From: Ptychodera flava
Lineage: Eukaryota; Hemichordata; Enteropneusta; Ptychoderidae
Direction of reading: 5' to 3'
Assembly (NCBI RefSeq): GCF_041260155.1
Contig: NC_091936.1
Coordinates: 39,506,866-39,570,865 of the forward strand
DNA: 64,000 bases
A program made the translations under genes and the position numbers. Below are positions 11,638-24,478 of the stretch, one piece after another. Numbering within the stretch: the stretch's first letter is position 1; each line of letters opens with the position of its first letter. Under the pieces are notes generated by a model, which worked only from the letters and a program-made list of their open reading frames with translations, was not told the DNA's origin and made no database searches.

Positions 11638-12201
11638 CCGAGTGTATTGCAATGTGCATACAATGTAGCAACAGCAGACGACCTTTCGGCGCTACCTTCT
11701 GTTAGTTGGCGCTGCGACCGGTTTTATAAAAACATAAGACACAGGACAGATAATGTTATAAATTCAGAGTGAAAACGTGTTGAATTGCAGCTGTATCCGC
11801 CGATTTAGTCAAATTTAGGTTCACCTTTCGAATTTCTTTTGGACCCGCGGCCCCGTGTGCTTGAATATGATTTTGCTTACTTTCAAGCAATCTCTACACT
11901 TTCCACACCAGTGAGCTTACTGGTACAAAAATAAACGAAAATAACTTAGCTCTTATGTGTGTGTTTTTTGGTGAAGCTAATGTTGTTATAATTATGAAGT
12001 CAAGTAAATGTTTTTCAAAACTGTGTGGCATGTGCTATATGTGTGCATATAAATTTTGTTTTTGATCCGTCATGAATTTTACCACCGTCCGTGACCGTGA
12101 TTATACAATGCTCACCCAAGTTTATCATTTGTGTCCATTTATACACTGATCATGAAATGAAGCCTGATTCTATTGTTCATTTCCAGATAATCTATCTCAA
12201 G

Positions 12202-13876
12202 ATGAATGGAAAAAGGACAGTGTTCCGCTGGACAGTTCAGCAGGGTGTCGATTTGCTAAGGGAGGTCGTAGCTAACAGGCCAGAGACAGCAGCTGAGTGG
12301 TTGGCAATCGCCAACCACTTGATGGCTCACTGGGAGTTGACCAGTGAAAAACATATAGGGCCTAACAGCCAGAGCGGTTAGAGAACACACAGAACTTGTG
12401 CTACAGAAATACAAAGAAAATGAAAGAAAAGCATAAAAGAGGTAAGTGAATCAGTGGAATGAAAAAAATGTTTGACAATTGTATTAGTGGTGGACCATTT
12501 TATACCCTTGGAGGGGGCCTGGTACATTTGTGGAAAAAAAATTCCAGTAGACATCAATTTTAAAAAATCAGCTGCATATGGCTTGACGTAAAGGCAATGA
12601 CAAGTTGGAAAAAAACATTGGAGCTCATGTGGAAAAATTATGCCACCTCCTCCATCTTCAAGAACCCTCCACCCCCGTCCTAAAATATCAAATGGTCCAA
12701 GCCTTACTGGTATACTTTCATTGAAACCAAAATTTGTCACACTCTGTCTTTAGGTTCTGTCTAACCTGTGTGGTGGAGGTCAACAATGTTAAAGCAAACA
12801 GGGCAAATAAAATTGTCTGTTTTTTTATTTTTCATTGGCAGTTTATTTTTTATGTTGACAGTTAGTATGGTTTTTATTGAAATTTAATGATTCAATTCAA
12901 AACTCATTTGCCAATAGCCTAATAAAAATTGGCATTACATATGTTGAGAAATAAAATGCTGGTTGCTTATAGATGTTGTATATGTAGTTGGAATTAGATC
13001 AGTAAACTGTCTTTAATAAAGAAAAGAATACTGGAAATAATCAGAAGTTATGAGTGTCCTTTAACCTAACACTGATATGATAGATGCAGCCATGTTTAGA
13101 ATGTTGTGTGCATATTTCTCCATGTATTCATAGGTCTGGTACAGAAGAACAGTATGATGAAATTCATCAGTTGTGTCAGGAGGTGACATCATACATAGAA
13201 AGTAATTCTGCTCTAAAAACTAATGATGCCGTGGCTTCAAAGAAGAAGTTTGAGCAGAGAAAACAGGCCACAGCTGTGAGAGAAGCTGCCATGAAAAGGA
13301 TGACACTAGACAATGATGATGAAAATGAAGGTACATGTACTAATAACCACATGCACTGTTGCATTTTTGTACATCAAAGACTGAGCAGCAATTAACATTG
13401 CAAATAGACAAATGCAAATCTGATGAGTCTTTGAATTTTCAGTTTACACTGTTTATTACTGTTTCATAATAAATGGTGTCAAATTTTTTGAAAATTTCAG
13501 AAATTTTGAAACTTTCATTTATTTTGGTTAATTGAAAAGTTAGGCCAAAGTAAGTTAGCTCTTTGTTTTGTGTAAACATACATGTAGGATTTGGATGATT
13601 TCATAAAAAAAAATTAAAATAAAATGGTGCTCCCCTTACATCAACATTCTAATATGAATATCTAAAAAACATATTTTTTGTCGATTACTTGCAGGGTCAA
13701 CATCTCATGCTGACAAGAAGCGTCGTCAATCACGTACATCAAAGGTAGATTTGATCAGTTACCTGAAGACAAAACATGAGACAGAACTGAAATATAAGCA
13801 GGACGCCTTGGAGGTCGAGAAACGTCGACTTGCACTACAAGAAAAAACAACTGGAACTTCAAATGAAAATGCTTGA
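12202..13876 (+). pseudogene. Myb/SANT-like DNA-binding protein gene, three exons, decayed
   Basis: Exon 1 (acceptor 12186, donor AG|GTAAGT at 12441/12442) encodes MNGKRTVFRWTVQQGVDLLR, then AAEWLAIANHL and, in a shifted frame, GLTARAVREHTELVLQKYKE, a SANT/Myb-like helix set. Exon 2 (13134-13330) encodes RSGTEEQYDEIHQLCQEV and a Lys/Arg-rich stretch. Exon 3 (from 13695) encodes a basic segment and a coiled coil (EVEKRRLALQEK), then shifts frame before KQLELQMKML. The order SANT, GTEEEY-type segment, ELALQ coiled coil is a recurring invertebrate family, often linked to DNA transposons. A frame break and a stop (GCATAA) near the end of exon 1, plus a slip in an A-run of exon 3, suggest a pseudogene. 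A 3' MITE begins 21 bases after the stop. Confidence 0.6.
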
Positions 13877-13897
13877 AAGTTGGCTAAAGGAAATTAG

Positions 13898-14114
13898 CCC
13901 TTTGAGTGTTGTATTTTTTCCCACCAAAATTTTAGTGCAACTTTTTACAAAGTTTGATGAACTTCTCTGTAATTTTCATGATAATTTTGGAGCAAATGAA
14001 CTCAACATTACGTTGGCAACAGTTTTTTATCAAAATTTTGACAAAAAATGTAACAAATATTGACGTAGGTATATTTTATAAGGGTGACAAAAATTGACTT
14101 TGGCGCTCAAAGGG
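13898..14114. mobile_element. piggyBac-like MITE, 217 bp
   Basis: Ends CCCTTTGAGTG...CGCTCAAAGGG, flanked by TTAG (13894-13897, a one-base change of TTAA) and TTAA (14115-14118). CCC ends and a TTAA target fit piggyBac-derived MITEs. AT-rich interior, no frame. Confidence 0.7.
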
Positions 14115-14118
14115 TTAA

Positions 14119-14800
14119 ATTTTTATGTGATTTGAAATTTTACTACAAATCCTGATAATTATATTGAAATTAAAAGATACCGTACCTATTTAATATTAAT
14201 AATTATTGGAATATCCATGCTTTGTGTTTGCTTTCAATTAAAAACAAAATTTTAAAGTTATTGGATGCACATCTGTCTTTTAAGTGATTTGTTCTTGTTT
14301 AACTAGTTTAAGGCCTAGTAACTGATTTTCTATTATTTTTTTTGTATTTTTATCAAACTGTCCCATCCCCAAAAGCATAATGAAATGCCCAGTCTTTAGA
14401 ATCTCAACACAGCCCATATACTAGTATCAAGCATATGTGAATTTACATGCAAATATCAGTAAGGTCATATAAAGGTCATGATCTGGCCATTCAAAGCTAC
14501 TGTAACTCTTAATTTTGGCCAATTTCTCAGTGCTTTTGTTTTGGGTCTCAACTGTGATTGTGTTGAGAAACTAAGTGGAATATGAGTTTTATCACAGATG
14601 TGTTTTATGATTACACCTAGCTATCTACCTTCCCTACATCTTCACCTTCGTTCCCTTAGCCAATCAGCTCTTCTACCCATGACTGTTATCAATCCTCCTT
14701 CCCAGCCAATCAGCAAAGTCTGCACACGACACTACATCATCAAGCCTTTGTCTCATCGCTCCCATTCATTCATTCTTTCATTCATTCATTCATTCAGCCG
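14119..14800. other. No gene seen
   Basis: AT-rich DNA followed from about 14600 by C/T-rich sequence with two CCAATCAGC strings and a short (CATT)n run at about 14763-14795. No convincing coding exon. Confidence 0.6.
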
Positions 14801-14808
14801 CTGGGTTC

Positions 14809-15005
14809 ATGTCTGGGCTCACACAGTTTACCTGTCCCCCAGGACCACCTCCCCCCAAGCCGTATCACCACCGCGGTGATCTCTTGGGCACGAGACACCC
14901 CGTCTTCGTTCCATTCATGTTTCCATCCGGGCTCGCACAGTTTACCTGTCCCTTAGAACACCCCCCCCCAAACTGTATCACCACCGCGGTGATCCCTTGG
15001 GTGCA
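14809..15005 (+). repeat. Tandem duplication of about 125 bp
   Basis: GGGCTCACACAGTTTACCTG ... CACCACCGCGGTGATC is repeated once (from 14815 and from 14930). Open frames here arise from this duplication. Confidence 0.75.
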
Positions 15006-15208
15006 AGAACCCCTCTGCGAACATCATTTTAAATTCCTTCCTTCCTTTTGGGGGTCACTTCAGTCATGCATCCTTCGTTCGGGCTTTGGATTCCATCCTG
15101 ACCTCCATTTCTCGGCAATTCCTCTCCTTTCCCACATTTTGGCCTCTCAGGATGGATTCATCATCAAGGTCATTCAGACCTTGACCCCATAACCAAAACA
15201 CATATTTA

Positions 15209-15460
15209 GGGAGTGGTCAGTTTTTTTTGTTGTGGGTGGGTGTTGGGTGGGGGATATTTGTTGGGTTCATGGGGTCACAGTGTTTCCAATACTGGTGGTG
15301 GTGGTGGTGGTGGTGGTGGAGGGGGGTCACTGTGTGTTGGAAATGCTCGGGGGGGGGGGGGGGGGGTTGTCAGTGTGTTTTTGATTGCTAGGAATCGGGG
15401 TAGGTCAATTTTTAATAAATACCCCCACCCATCAACCCCAGTCAAAAACTGAGCTTTCCC
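15209..15460. mobile_element. Short Harbinger-like MITE, 252 bp
   Basis: Left end GGGAGTGGTCAGTTTTTTTT resembles the 3248-4711 element; the right end is GAGCTTTCCC. Flanking TTA duplication at 15206-15208 and 15461-15463. The interior is G-rich with (GGT)n and a long G run. Confidence 0.7.
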
Positions 15461-15689
15461 TTAGACAGACAGACAGAAAGACAGACAAACTTACCAGCAG
15501 TCTTCACGAAAAAAGATCACAAATTAATAATTTGTTTTAAATTCAATTTTATTACAATGTATCAACTATGGTCGATCTAAACCATCACAATTTTCTATAA
15601 AGTATAAATTCTGACAAACTTTCTAAAAATTCTTAAGACCAAAATGAATTTACTTGTTCTTTATTAATTTATTTAATAGACAGAAAATT

Positions 15690-16190
15690 TTCCCCCCGAT
15701 TAACACTGCAGTGAACTTGTCAGGTCAACGACCCCGAGTGACCGAATGTCAAAACCAAGTGCAGACAATTGTTTGTTTGTTGGTTGTTTTGACTTGTTTA
15801 GTATTTTCTGATTTTTTTTGCGATGCCTAAACTTGTTTGTCAGTGAAACTTTGTGGAGATTAGTTCACTTTCAGTCGGAATGCTTTGGTTAACCACGAAG
15901 ACAGTCTGTAAGGAAAGTAGCAAACGAGTTTGATTTTTCGTACATGTAGCCATGCTTGTTGAGCTTTAGATTATAAAAACAGTTCCTTTACTCCTAGGGA
16001 TGTGTAAACCGAGGTGAGGAGTTCGCTCCAGAAAATGCTGCCCCCCTAGAGGAAGTAAGGAAGTGGAGCCGAGTAGTCGGCCGTGTGGGGGCGTTTTCGG
16101 GCACCATCGACCAAAAAATAGGCCAGCCGGAGAGCCCAGAGTTTCCAAAATTGGCCAAATTTTCTTGAAATTCAAATAAATTTACTTGGA
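15690..16190 (+). repeat. Composite repeat, forward copy
   Basis: Landmarks AACTTGTCAGGTCAACGACC, GTGCAGACAATTGTTTGTTT, TAACCACGAAGACAGTC, CTCCTAGGGATGTGTAAA, GAAAATGCTGCCCC and GGCCGTGTGGGGGCGTTTT. It ends where tandem unit B begins. Confidence 0.75.
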
Positions 16191-16636
16191 CTGGATTTGT
16201 TTCAGTTTGTTTCATAACTCCTTATTTGGGGTTTACTGCTAAAATGGGGCGTAACCACAAACAAATAATTGAATGAGAAAAATGTATTTTTATTAGAGAC
16301 AAATTGCAAAAGGTTTTTGTTCTTCTCACGAGTACATTCATATACTGTGTCATTCACGTTCCATTGATGTTATTTTGTACACACATGTACATAAATGTCC
16401 AAGTTTAGTTCGTTTGAGGAAGTGTTATACTTTTTCTTGTGATTATTGTTATCGATTGAATGTTTCCTGCCCTTAGGCTAGAACAATGGACTATTTGTCC
16501 TCAATTTGAATCGTTTTTCTCTCCTAAAATCATCAGCCTTTGATTTGAAAGATGTTGCGCTTTAACAACTGCGAACTCTGACCGACCACTCTCGAAGTGT
16601 GTTACAGGGACAATGGAACTGGTGTATGCTGAAAGA

Positions 16637-17430
16637 TCATTCATCCATATTCGAAATGTCGACGTGTGCCAGATACACGCCATCCATGAATTTCCACACA
16701 ACGACATTTTTGCCCGTGATCGTCTTCGCTCCATCTTTGCTCACTAACTTAAAGGATGCTCTAGAGGTTACAAACTCGTCTCCATGCTTCCCAAACACAT
16801 CTTCAAGAGTAAATTCCATGCTATCGTCATCTGCCGATAAATCGTCTTCAAATGCCTTAGCAATCTCTGAAATCAACCATGTTTTCAGATAGATTAACGT
16901 CCAATACATTGAAAACAGGATTTCTTTCTATGGGCCAACGATAGAAAGTGTCCACTTTTCATTGCACAGGTTTATGCTGGCATGTGAATCACGTCTCCAT
17001 AGATAACCTAAGTTCTTTGTTTCTCAAAGAGAAATTGAGGACACTACACAGCAATTGAACATCGGTATGATTTGTGAATACAATTATATATATCTATATA
17101 TATGTGGGGGTATGTGTGTGTGTCTAATTTTATCGTAAGGGGATTGGCTTTTTACTCCATCGTAGTTCTTCAAGTAAAGTGTTTCTCATTGGTGTCAACC
17201 ATACATATCGATCCTTACATTACATGACATCCCCTTTGAAAATCGAGTCTAGTTCTTTTATAAGCTTACTCACCCTCTTTGCCGTTCAGCGTTTTTTGTC
17301 CCGGATTTAAAACTTTTGCATCAGTGGTATACATCTGCGCCAGACCTTTCTTGTCTCCTGCATTCACCAAGTCTACGTACTTCTGCCCTCTCTCTTTCAT
17401 GATTGCCCACAAATCCGGAGTTGTCGCCAT
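16637..17430 (-). CDS. DUF4440/SnoaL-like protein, copy B (complete, two exons)
   Basis: Two exons, 17430-17274 (157 nt) and 16866-16637 (230 nt), give a 128-residue protein ending NMDE-stop. Exon 1 begins MATTPDLWAIMKERGQKY and carries the family motif GDKKGLAQMYTTDAKVL. The donor is GTGAGT, the acceptor TTTCAG, and the junction codon GAG restores the family motif GREEIAKAF (here GKEEIAKAF). Exon 2 carries EDVFGKHGDEFVT and the C-terminal strands GKNVVVWKFMDGVY and HVDISN, typical of DUF4440. Length is normal for the family. There is no signal peptide or membrane segment, so a cytosolic protein is expected. The exon structure is identical to copy C. Differences from C are mostly substitutions in exon 2, with reading frame and splice sites kept, which suggests a working gene. 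The reaction is unknown. Confidence 0.87.
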
Positions 17431-18119
17431 TGTCGTCTGTATGATTAACGGATAGCAAAGAATGAAATGCTTGATTCACACCCAAATACTGATATATCCA
17501 TTACGTTGTACATCTGTCCATTCTGTAACAAGTTTCGCCTTGTACTATGTTTGATCTAACTCTATACGATTGTACACAATTGATGAAATAACCCGTTAGA
17601 AGCTCATTTAACTTCTGAATTGCTATTGCGACGAGCCTCCAGTGTTGGTTATCTGTAGAACATATTAATGACGGGAATTAGGGAGGGCAGTTACCAGATA
17701 TCGACTATTTTCTTTGGAATATTATACAGAGATGGCGAGGATATAGAAATAAGCACACGCGACACTGATATGGCTTTTATAAAACAAGAATATTTAATAC
17801 ATGACATCTAATGATCATATCATTGATCATATTGCTTGCAATCTGTGCTAAGTCTTGTCTATTGTTTGCTGAGGAAAAAATCAACAACACACACCCAACG
17901 TGATCAAAGTGCCATTAATTTTCTCCAATTTGTCGGTGGTGTAATCTCGTTTAGTAGTTTCAGTTCAGAGAAGAAATCCATAGATATCATAGTTTGTGAT
18001 AAGCAGTAAAAATTTGAGGAAGGGGGATACGTCAGGGGTTTTTAACTGTGTATTATGGGGACACTTGTCTTTTGCCCGTTTTTTCGGTTTCGTGTATAGC
18101 CTCTACACGTGGATACTAA

Positions 18120-18800
18120 AATCTATAGCTTGGTGCTGACTATGCCGAGCTGGTAGCCATATTTTCAATACATTGTCTCTGATTTCCGCTGAACGTGTTA
18201 AAACTAGACGTAAAACTCTGAACAGTAAACAAAGACCGTAATTTATTCCGGATATTTTTGTAGTCAGTATCAATTATTAAACAATGGCGGGTAGCAAAGT
18301 TGTTGAGCCATAGTGTTGAATGCTCGTTTGCTTTTGATTGCCATTACACTTAAAACTCCAAACCTTTTTGAGCAAAAGCTAGAAATGGAAATTTTATCAG
18401 AAGGTATGTATAAACCGAAACGTTGCATAAGGCGGAATAACACGGAATACTCAAAATGAAAACGGTTCTGCTTCAGAATCTATAGCTTGGTGCTAACTAT
18501 GCCAAGCTGGTAGCCATATCTTCAAAACCTTGTCTCTGATTTCCGCTGAACAAGTTCAAACTGGACGAAATGGTCTCAATAGTAAAAAAAACCCTATTTT
18601 ATTCCTGAAATTTTTTTAATCGTCAGTTTCAAAGCCCAATTCATGAAAACAAAGGCGGATAACAAAGTTCCCGGCCAATTGTTGAGGTATTGTATTGAAC
18701 GCTGGTTTGTTGTTAGCAACTTTTGATCGCTAGTTTACTTTAAAACTTCAAATATTTTTGAGCAAAAGCTGGAAATTTATTAGAAGGGATGTATAAAGAT
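18120..18800. repeat. Internal duplication in unit B (A-type then C-type block)
   Basis: CTATAGCTTGGTGCT...GATTTCCGCTGAAC recurs at about 18122 and 18478. The first block shares TAGTCAGTATCAATT and GTTGTTGAGCCAT with unit A. The second shares AAGTTCAAACTGGACGAAAT and AAGTTCCCGG with unit C. Confidence 0.75.
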
Positions 18801-19465
18801 ATGAGGGGAACTTCGACCGTCACTAACCAAGAGTGTAAATTTTGTTTTGCCGATGAAAGTTTAAACATAGTCTGATATAAGTATCGCGCCTCTGTGAAAA
18901 CCAGCAAACTAAGTCGAGAAAATCAGTATGAAACCCCATCCAAATAGCATTGCTGGAGTAAATTGTGAGAACTTTGTTCATATTTTCGGTTTTTTTTGTT
19001 ACATACTGTTATGGCATGGAAGTCTGCACATATAGTTAAAAACAATTTGTCTGGAATTAAATTTATTTAATTGATAAAAATGACAGTAATATTGACAAGA
19101 TTATCAGCAGAAAGAGTGTTTTTACTAAAACCTTGCTCTTCTTCCAGATGTAACGTGCACAGTGCACTGTATCATGTAAGGTTCAAAATAAATATTTGTT
19201 ACTTGTGCCGCTTTCGATTGCGTTGATTACGGTATCGTCATCACTGTCATTGTCTGTACATCTTCAAATAATTTAACGTCACAAGTATTTGCTTGTTCCC
19301 TTTCTAAGCAGATTCTCACCACATTCACTCAGTTGAATGTACCGGATTTCTATTGCGATTCACATTCCCACAGAAGTTTAGATTTTCACATGGATACAGT
19401 TTCCTGCAGAAAAACTGCATTGTTGAATATACAGTCCTTCCCGCCAAAATAAAAGCCAGAATGTA

Positions 19466-19683
19466 CATAATACGATTAGAACTAAGCCGGAGAATTGGAT
19501 CTACATATTGTTCAACTTTCTCATATTAAGTGTTCGGTGCCCTATTGCTGAATGTTGCAATATTACACAGGACTCATAGAAAGTGTATAACTTAAAAGGA
19601 AAAGCAGATCAGCTTATATTGCAGACTAAACACACACTACTTTACTGTATCCGATTGTGCCTAATTAGTTCCAATTGTGTTCT
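19466..19683. mobile_element. MITE in unit B
   Basis: Ends AATACGATTAGAACTAA / TTAGTTCCAATTGTGTT with conserved interior (GTGCCCTATTGCTGAATG). Present at the matching place in unit C and absent from unit A, where GCCAGAATGTAGATGACA is continuous. Confidence 0.75.
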
Positions 19684-20227
19684 ATGAAGAAGAGGTTATT
19701 ATGAAAACGGCCGATGACCCGTGCCTAGGTTCCCGCTGCTCGTTGCTAAGGCAAAGGGAGAAGCATAGAGAACTACAAATGCCGTGCGCCAGGACACAAT
19801 ATTGCAGCTAAGTCCAGTATTAAGCTCCGTGATAGTGAGGAGGTGGCCTAGCTTTGTGATAGTATAAAGGAGGTAACAACTAGGCAGTGTCACCGTCTGA
19901 GTACATTGTCCAATATATTTGTATATTTGATGTATTTTTCGATCTATCAACAGTATTGCTATCGAACAGAACAAAGTTACCTTTAAAAAAATACCTAGTT
20001 TTTACATCACATGCAGAAGCTTGCCTCGCCCAGGCCAACGTGTCACAGGAACTAGTTTTGTCCACTCCGCTGGCACAAGTTATGAGTAAAATCCCTGACG
20101 GATATGCCAACGCAAAGTGCGGATAAACCAGATTGCTCTTGCATTCATACAGGAGTGAAATGACTTAAAAGAACAAGGACATGCGCAGAATCCTCTCTGC
20201 TATTTCCCGGGATCATAATGTACTCAC

Positions 20228-20318
20228 CGTGTGTATTCAGCAATTGCCCTGAGCAGACTGACAGACAAGTTTCATTCACAGTCCCATGCACCGCAATCGA
20301 TTGAGTGAAGGGCGCCAT
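20228..20318 (-). other. Conserved 91-nt exon F, unit B
   Basis: Same length, frame and GTGAGT donor as the copy at 4888-4978, with two base differences, one changing a Tyr codon to Cys. The acceptor-like ACTCAG followed by ACGGTGACACTGCCTAG at about 19880-19905 gives a stop at the same codon as in unit A. Confidence 0.35.
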
Positions 20319-20460
20319 CGTAGTCAGCTATAACAATTACAATGCTTCAAACTCTGTCCATTCTTACAGGAACAATCGGAGTAAGCTACAGGGACAATGG
20401 AACTAATTGTATGCCAAAGGACAACGTTACAGTTGTACTAAGGGATTATTTATCTCAATT

Positions 20461-20672
20461 TCAATTGTTGACTTCCGGTAGATATTCGGCATCCAAATAT
20501 TTTAAGAAAACAACATCTTTGCTTTGTATCATCGCATCATATTTGATTTGCCACTTTGAAGGAGGTCGAGTGGTTACGAACGCGTTTCCATTCGTCGCAA
20601 ACACCTCTTCGATATCAGTTCCACTAGTAGGATTATCTACCAATAAAACGTTTTCAAGGGCATCAATTATCT
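20461..20672 (-). pseudogene. DUF4440 paralogue D2, exon 2 only
   Basis: An open exon 2 after a TTGCAG acceptor reads EIIDALENVLLVDNPTSG, then IEEVFATNGNAFVTTRPPSK and SKDVVFLKYLDAEYLPEVNN-stop. It aligns with exon 2 of the complete copies (EIAKAFEEGLL, DVFGKPGDEFVT, GKDVVVWKNVDGEYLIHVDI). No matching exon 1 was found to the right (20700-21060), where homology to units A and C fades, so the gene looks 5'-truncated. It is the least damaged D exon 2, but it cannot make a full domain alone. Confidence 0.55.
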
Positions 20673-21064
20673 CTGCAAGAAACCACGTTTTCGATTAGAT
20701 AAACGTTCAATATTTTATCCAAAAAAAAAACACAAAAAAACCAAACCAAACAAAACATGCATGTTTTCATACACAAACTTTATAGAAAGTGCCAACTATT
20801 CATTTCAAGGGTCTTGGCTTGCATCCGAAAAATGTCTTAAAAGTGTACAAATACCTTACATTCATACTTTGTCTGGATTTTGTCTGGATTTGCTGAAATC
20901 GTGTCTACACAGAACAGTTTTCAACCGACCTGGCAGTTTTATGTTATCCTTTGCTTGAGGGTACTTATTACAGACAGACACAAGCTGCTGGGTTTCCCCA
21001 ATCACCTAACACAAACATGCAAAAGGTTATCCTCTGTGTATAAACGTCTCGGTTGATGACTTAA

Positions 21065-21413
21065 GATAGAACGCACCTCGGGGACGGACATTCGGACTCT
21101 CAAACTTTTACAATTCTCTTCTGATATACCACTTGTGGGGGTTCATTTTAAAGCTCTTGGTGAAAGAAAACTTTTCACCGGATTAGTTTTTCGAATTTCG
21201 AAAATTTTTATTTTTCTCCATAGAGTTAACACAGGGATGGCGGCCATTTTGAATTTCGAATATCGGTAAATCTTGGGTAATTTGTTTCTCTAGTACCAAA
21301 ATTTGCACGATGACCCCCCTATTTTTATTCTTGATTTTGAAAGCGATTGAAAGATTCCTTGAGGAAAAGTTGAGCAAAAGTTTAAGTCTTTCACTTTCGA
21401 GGTGCATATTACC
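21065..21413 (-). mobile_element. TTAA-flanked MITE (family T1), full length 349 bp
   Basis: Ends GATAGAACGCACCTCG / CGAGGTGCATATTACC with TTAA at 21061-21064 and 21414-21417. The interior has GTGGGGGTTCATTTTAAAGC and GGCGGCCATTTTGAATTTC. A TTAA target recalls piggyBac, but the termini are not CCC, so the superfamily is left open. Confidence 0.8.
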
Positions 21414-21900
21414 TTAAGCAAATACCATTAGGGTGTAAATCTTCCACTGCCAAGTAAAGAAGACTAATATACTCATGATGGGAAAAAAACAAGAAAAGCA
21501 AGATCATTGAAGATACTGAAACTACAAAATACAACGATAGAATCGTAAATTCTGCTCATGGTATGGTAATGCTGCCTCTGAAAACGTACCTGATACATTT
21601 TATGGAAAGGCACAGTCAAATAAGTAAATGTTTGATTTACTTTTTCATATTACATGTGTAAACCAGGTAGATTTCTTTTCATTGATTTAACTGTGTGTCT
21701 TGGTCTTGTGTGTGTGTGGATTTGTTCATTAGTTTTCTGGCTATTCAAAATATCTCTTTTATAAATCTATGACTTTCGGGTAATGGGTTTTTATAACTGA
21801 TAATAATTCTTTCGCATTAATAGAGAGTCACGGTAAGGTGGTAAAGATCTAGACAAGAAGACGCTGCAGTGATTCTGGACTTCGAGTTTTTATAGCCAAT

Positions 21901-22229
21901 GTGCTGCTAACTTTCGATGGTTTTTTCAAATTTTTTATTGTATAAATCAATTGCAACTTCTTATTCTACTTCCCAAAGAATGTTGAAACACCCACTATTT
22001 AGCTTGTCAACTTAGCGCCTATATGTGTAAAATGCATGAATATTGTTTACATTTGAATTCTAGTCCGGACCAGAAGTCAGTTTTCAACAATAACAATGCA
22101 CTTTACAACCATAGGGGCTGAGTTGACAAGCTGGATATTGTGTATATCAACATTATTTGGGGAGAACAAGGAATTATGGTTCACATTCAAAATAAAAATG
22201 GTGAAATTATCATCAAAAGTTAGCAGCAC
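21901..22229. mobile_element. TIR element, 329 bp
   Basis: Ends GTGCTGCTAACTTTCGATG / CATCAAAAGTTAGCAGCAC. Contains an inner palindrome (TTTAGCTTGTCAACT ... AGTTGACAAGCT). A diverged copy of the inner part lies at about 48165-48350. Confidence 0.7.
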
Positions 22230-22324
22230 TGGGGCTTTAATTATTATACTCTATGTGAGCAAGAATTTGTAGGAAAAGTAAATGAATCAATCTAATGCAT
22301 TTTATCTCCAAGGATTCAGTTAAA

Positions 22325-22813
22325 GCCCCAATAGCTGCGAATTATATGAATTTGTTTTCATGAATTTATTTTCAAACCAACGTGGATTCGTGTTAATGTG
22401 CTGACTGAAGGACGTGTATATACGTATCACTGCTGCCCGTTTGGACCACGACTACATTTTAACACGCCCGTTAAATGGCGCCCTCATCGAAAAGTACAAA
22501 AAATGCAGTATTTCGTGCACATACACATTGTTATCATCAAAGAGACAAGCATGATGCCATTTGCTTGAATGCATCCACACAATGGCCGACAGTATGTTGT
22601 CGTAATCTTTATTTTCTCTGTCCCATGATTGGCTTTTAAAAATGGCGGGCAATCTGAAATGATGGTAAAACGTTTGAATTTACATGCCACTTTCGACACT
22701 TATGGCAGTTTTATACACCTTTTTAGTCTTTAACTGGTCTTATTCAAAGAAAACTCTCGGAAAACTGAGGATATTTTGAGATCGGTTTATTACACATTCG
22801 CAGCTATTGGGGC
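22325..22813. mobile_element. TIR element, 489 bp
   Basis: Perfect 18-bp ends GCCCCAATAGCTGCGAAT / ATTCGCAGCTATTGGGGC. No transposase frame. Lies about 95 bases after the 21901-22229 element. Confidence 0.75.
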
Positions 22814-23367
22814 CGCTTTTTAAGAGGTATGGATGAGCTACTCCCCGAAATGTTGTACAGTGCTAACTATGGAGGTTGCTTAATGAGGATAATACTTGGC
22901 TTGAATTGGTTTCAGTTTGTTCAATAACTCCTTATTTTGGGTCAACTGCCAAAATTGGGATTCACCACAAACAGACAAGTTGAATAAGAAAAATGTGTTT
23001 TTTATTCGAGACAAATTGAAAAAAGAAGTTTTTACTCTTCTTACGAGTACATTCATTAATATGTCATTCACTTTCCCGATAATGTTTTCTTGTACACACA
23101 TGTACATAAATGTTCAAATTTCCAAGTTTAGTTTCTTTTAGGAAGTGTAATACTTTTCTCTTGGGTATTGTTATCGACTGAAAGTTTCGTGTCCTATTAC
23201 AGATCTACAACAATGGACTATTTGTCTTCAATTTGAATCGTTTTTCTCTTCCAATTATCAACCTATGAATGAAAGATGTTGCCGGTGAACAACTGCGAAC
23301 TCTGGCCGACCAATTTTGTAGTGTTTTACAGGGACAGTGAAACTGGTCACAGGTGTATGCTGAAAGA

Positions 23368-24478
<1,111 letters not shown>

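Larger units (their letters stand above)
16190..20960 (-). repeat. Tandem segmental duplication, unit B
   Basis: Begins at a stretch shared with 22880-23170 (CAGTTTGTT, AACTCCTTATTT). Contains DUF4440 copy B, exon F and D2. Uniquely, a roughly 350-bp block is present twice (about 18120-18440 and 18475-18800), the first resembling unit A and the second unit C. Confidence 0.85.

Noticed and set aside
12378-12740. 120-codon minus-strand frame in the SANT-like gene intron
   Set aside because: No domain, overlaps a donor site of the plus-strand gene; a chance frame.
14598-15192. Pro/His-rich plus-strand frames
   Set aside because: Come from C/T-rich DNA and a 125-bp tandem duplication; no domain.
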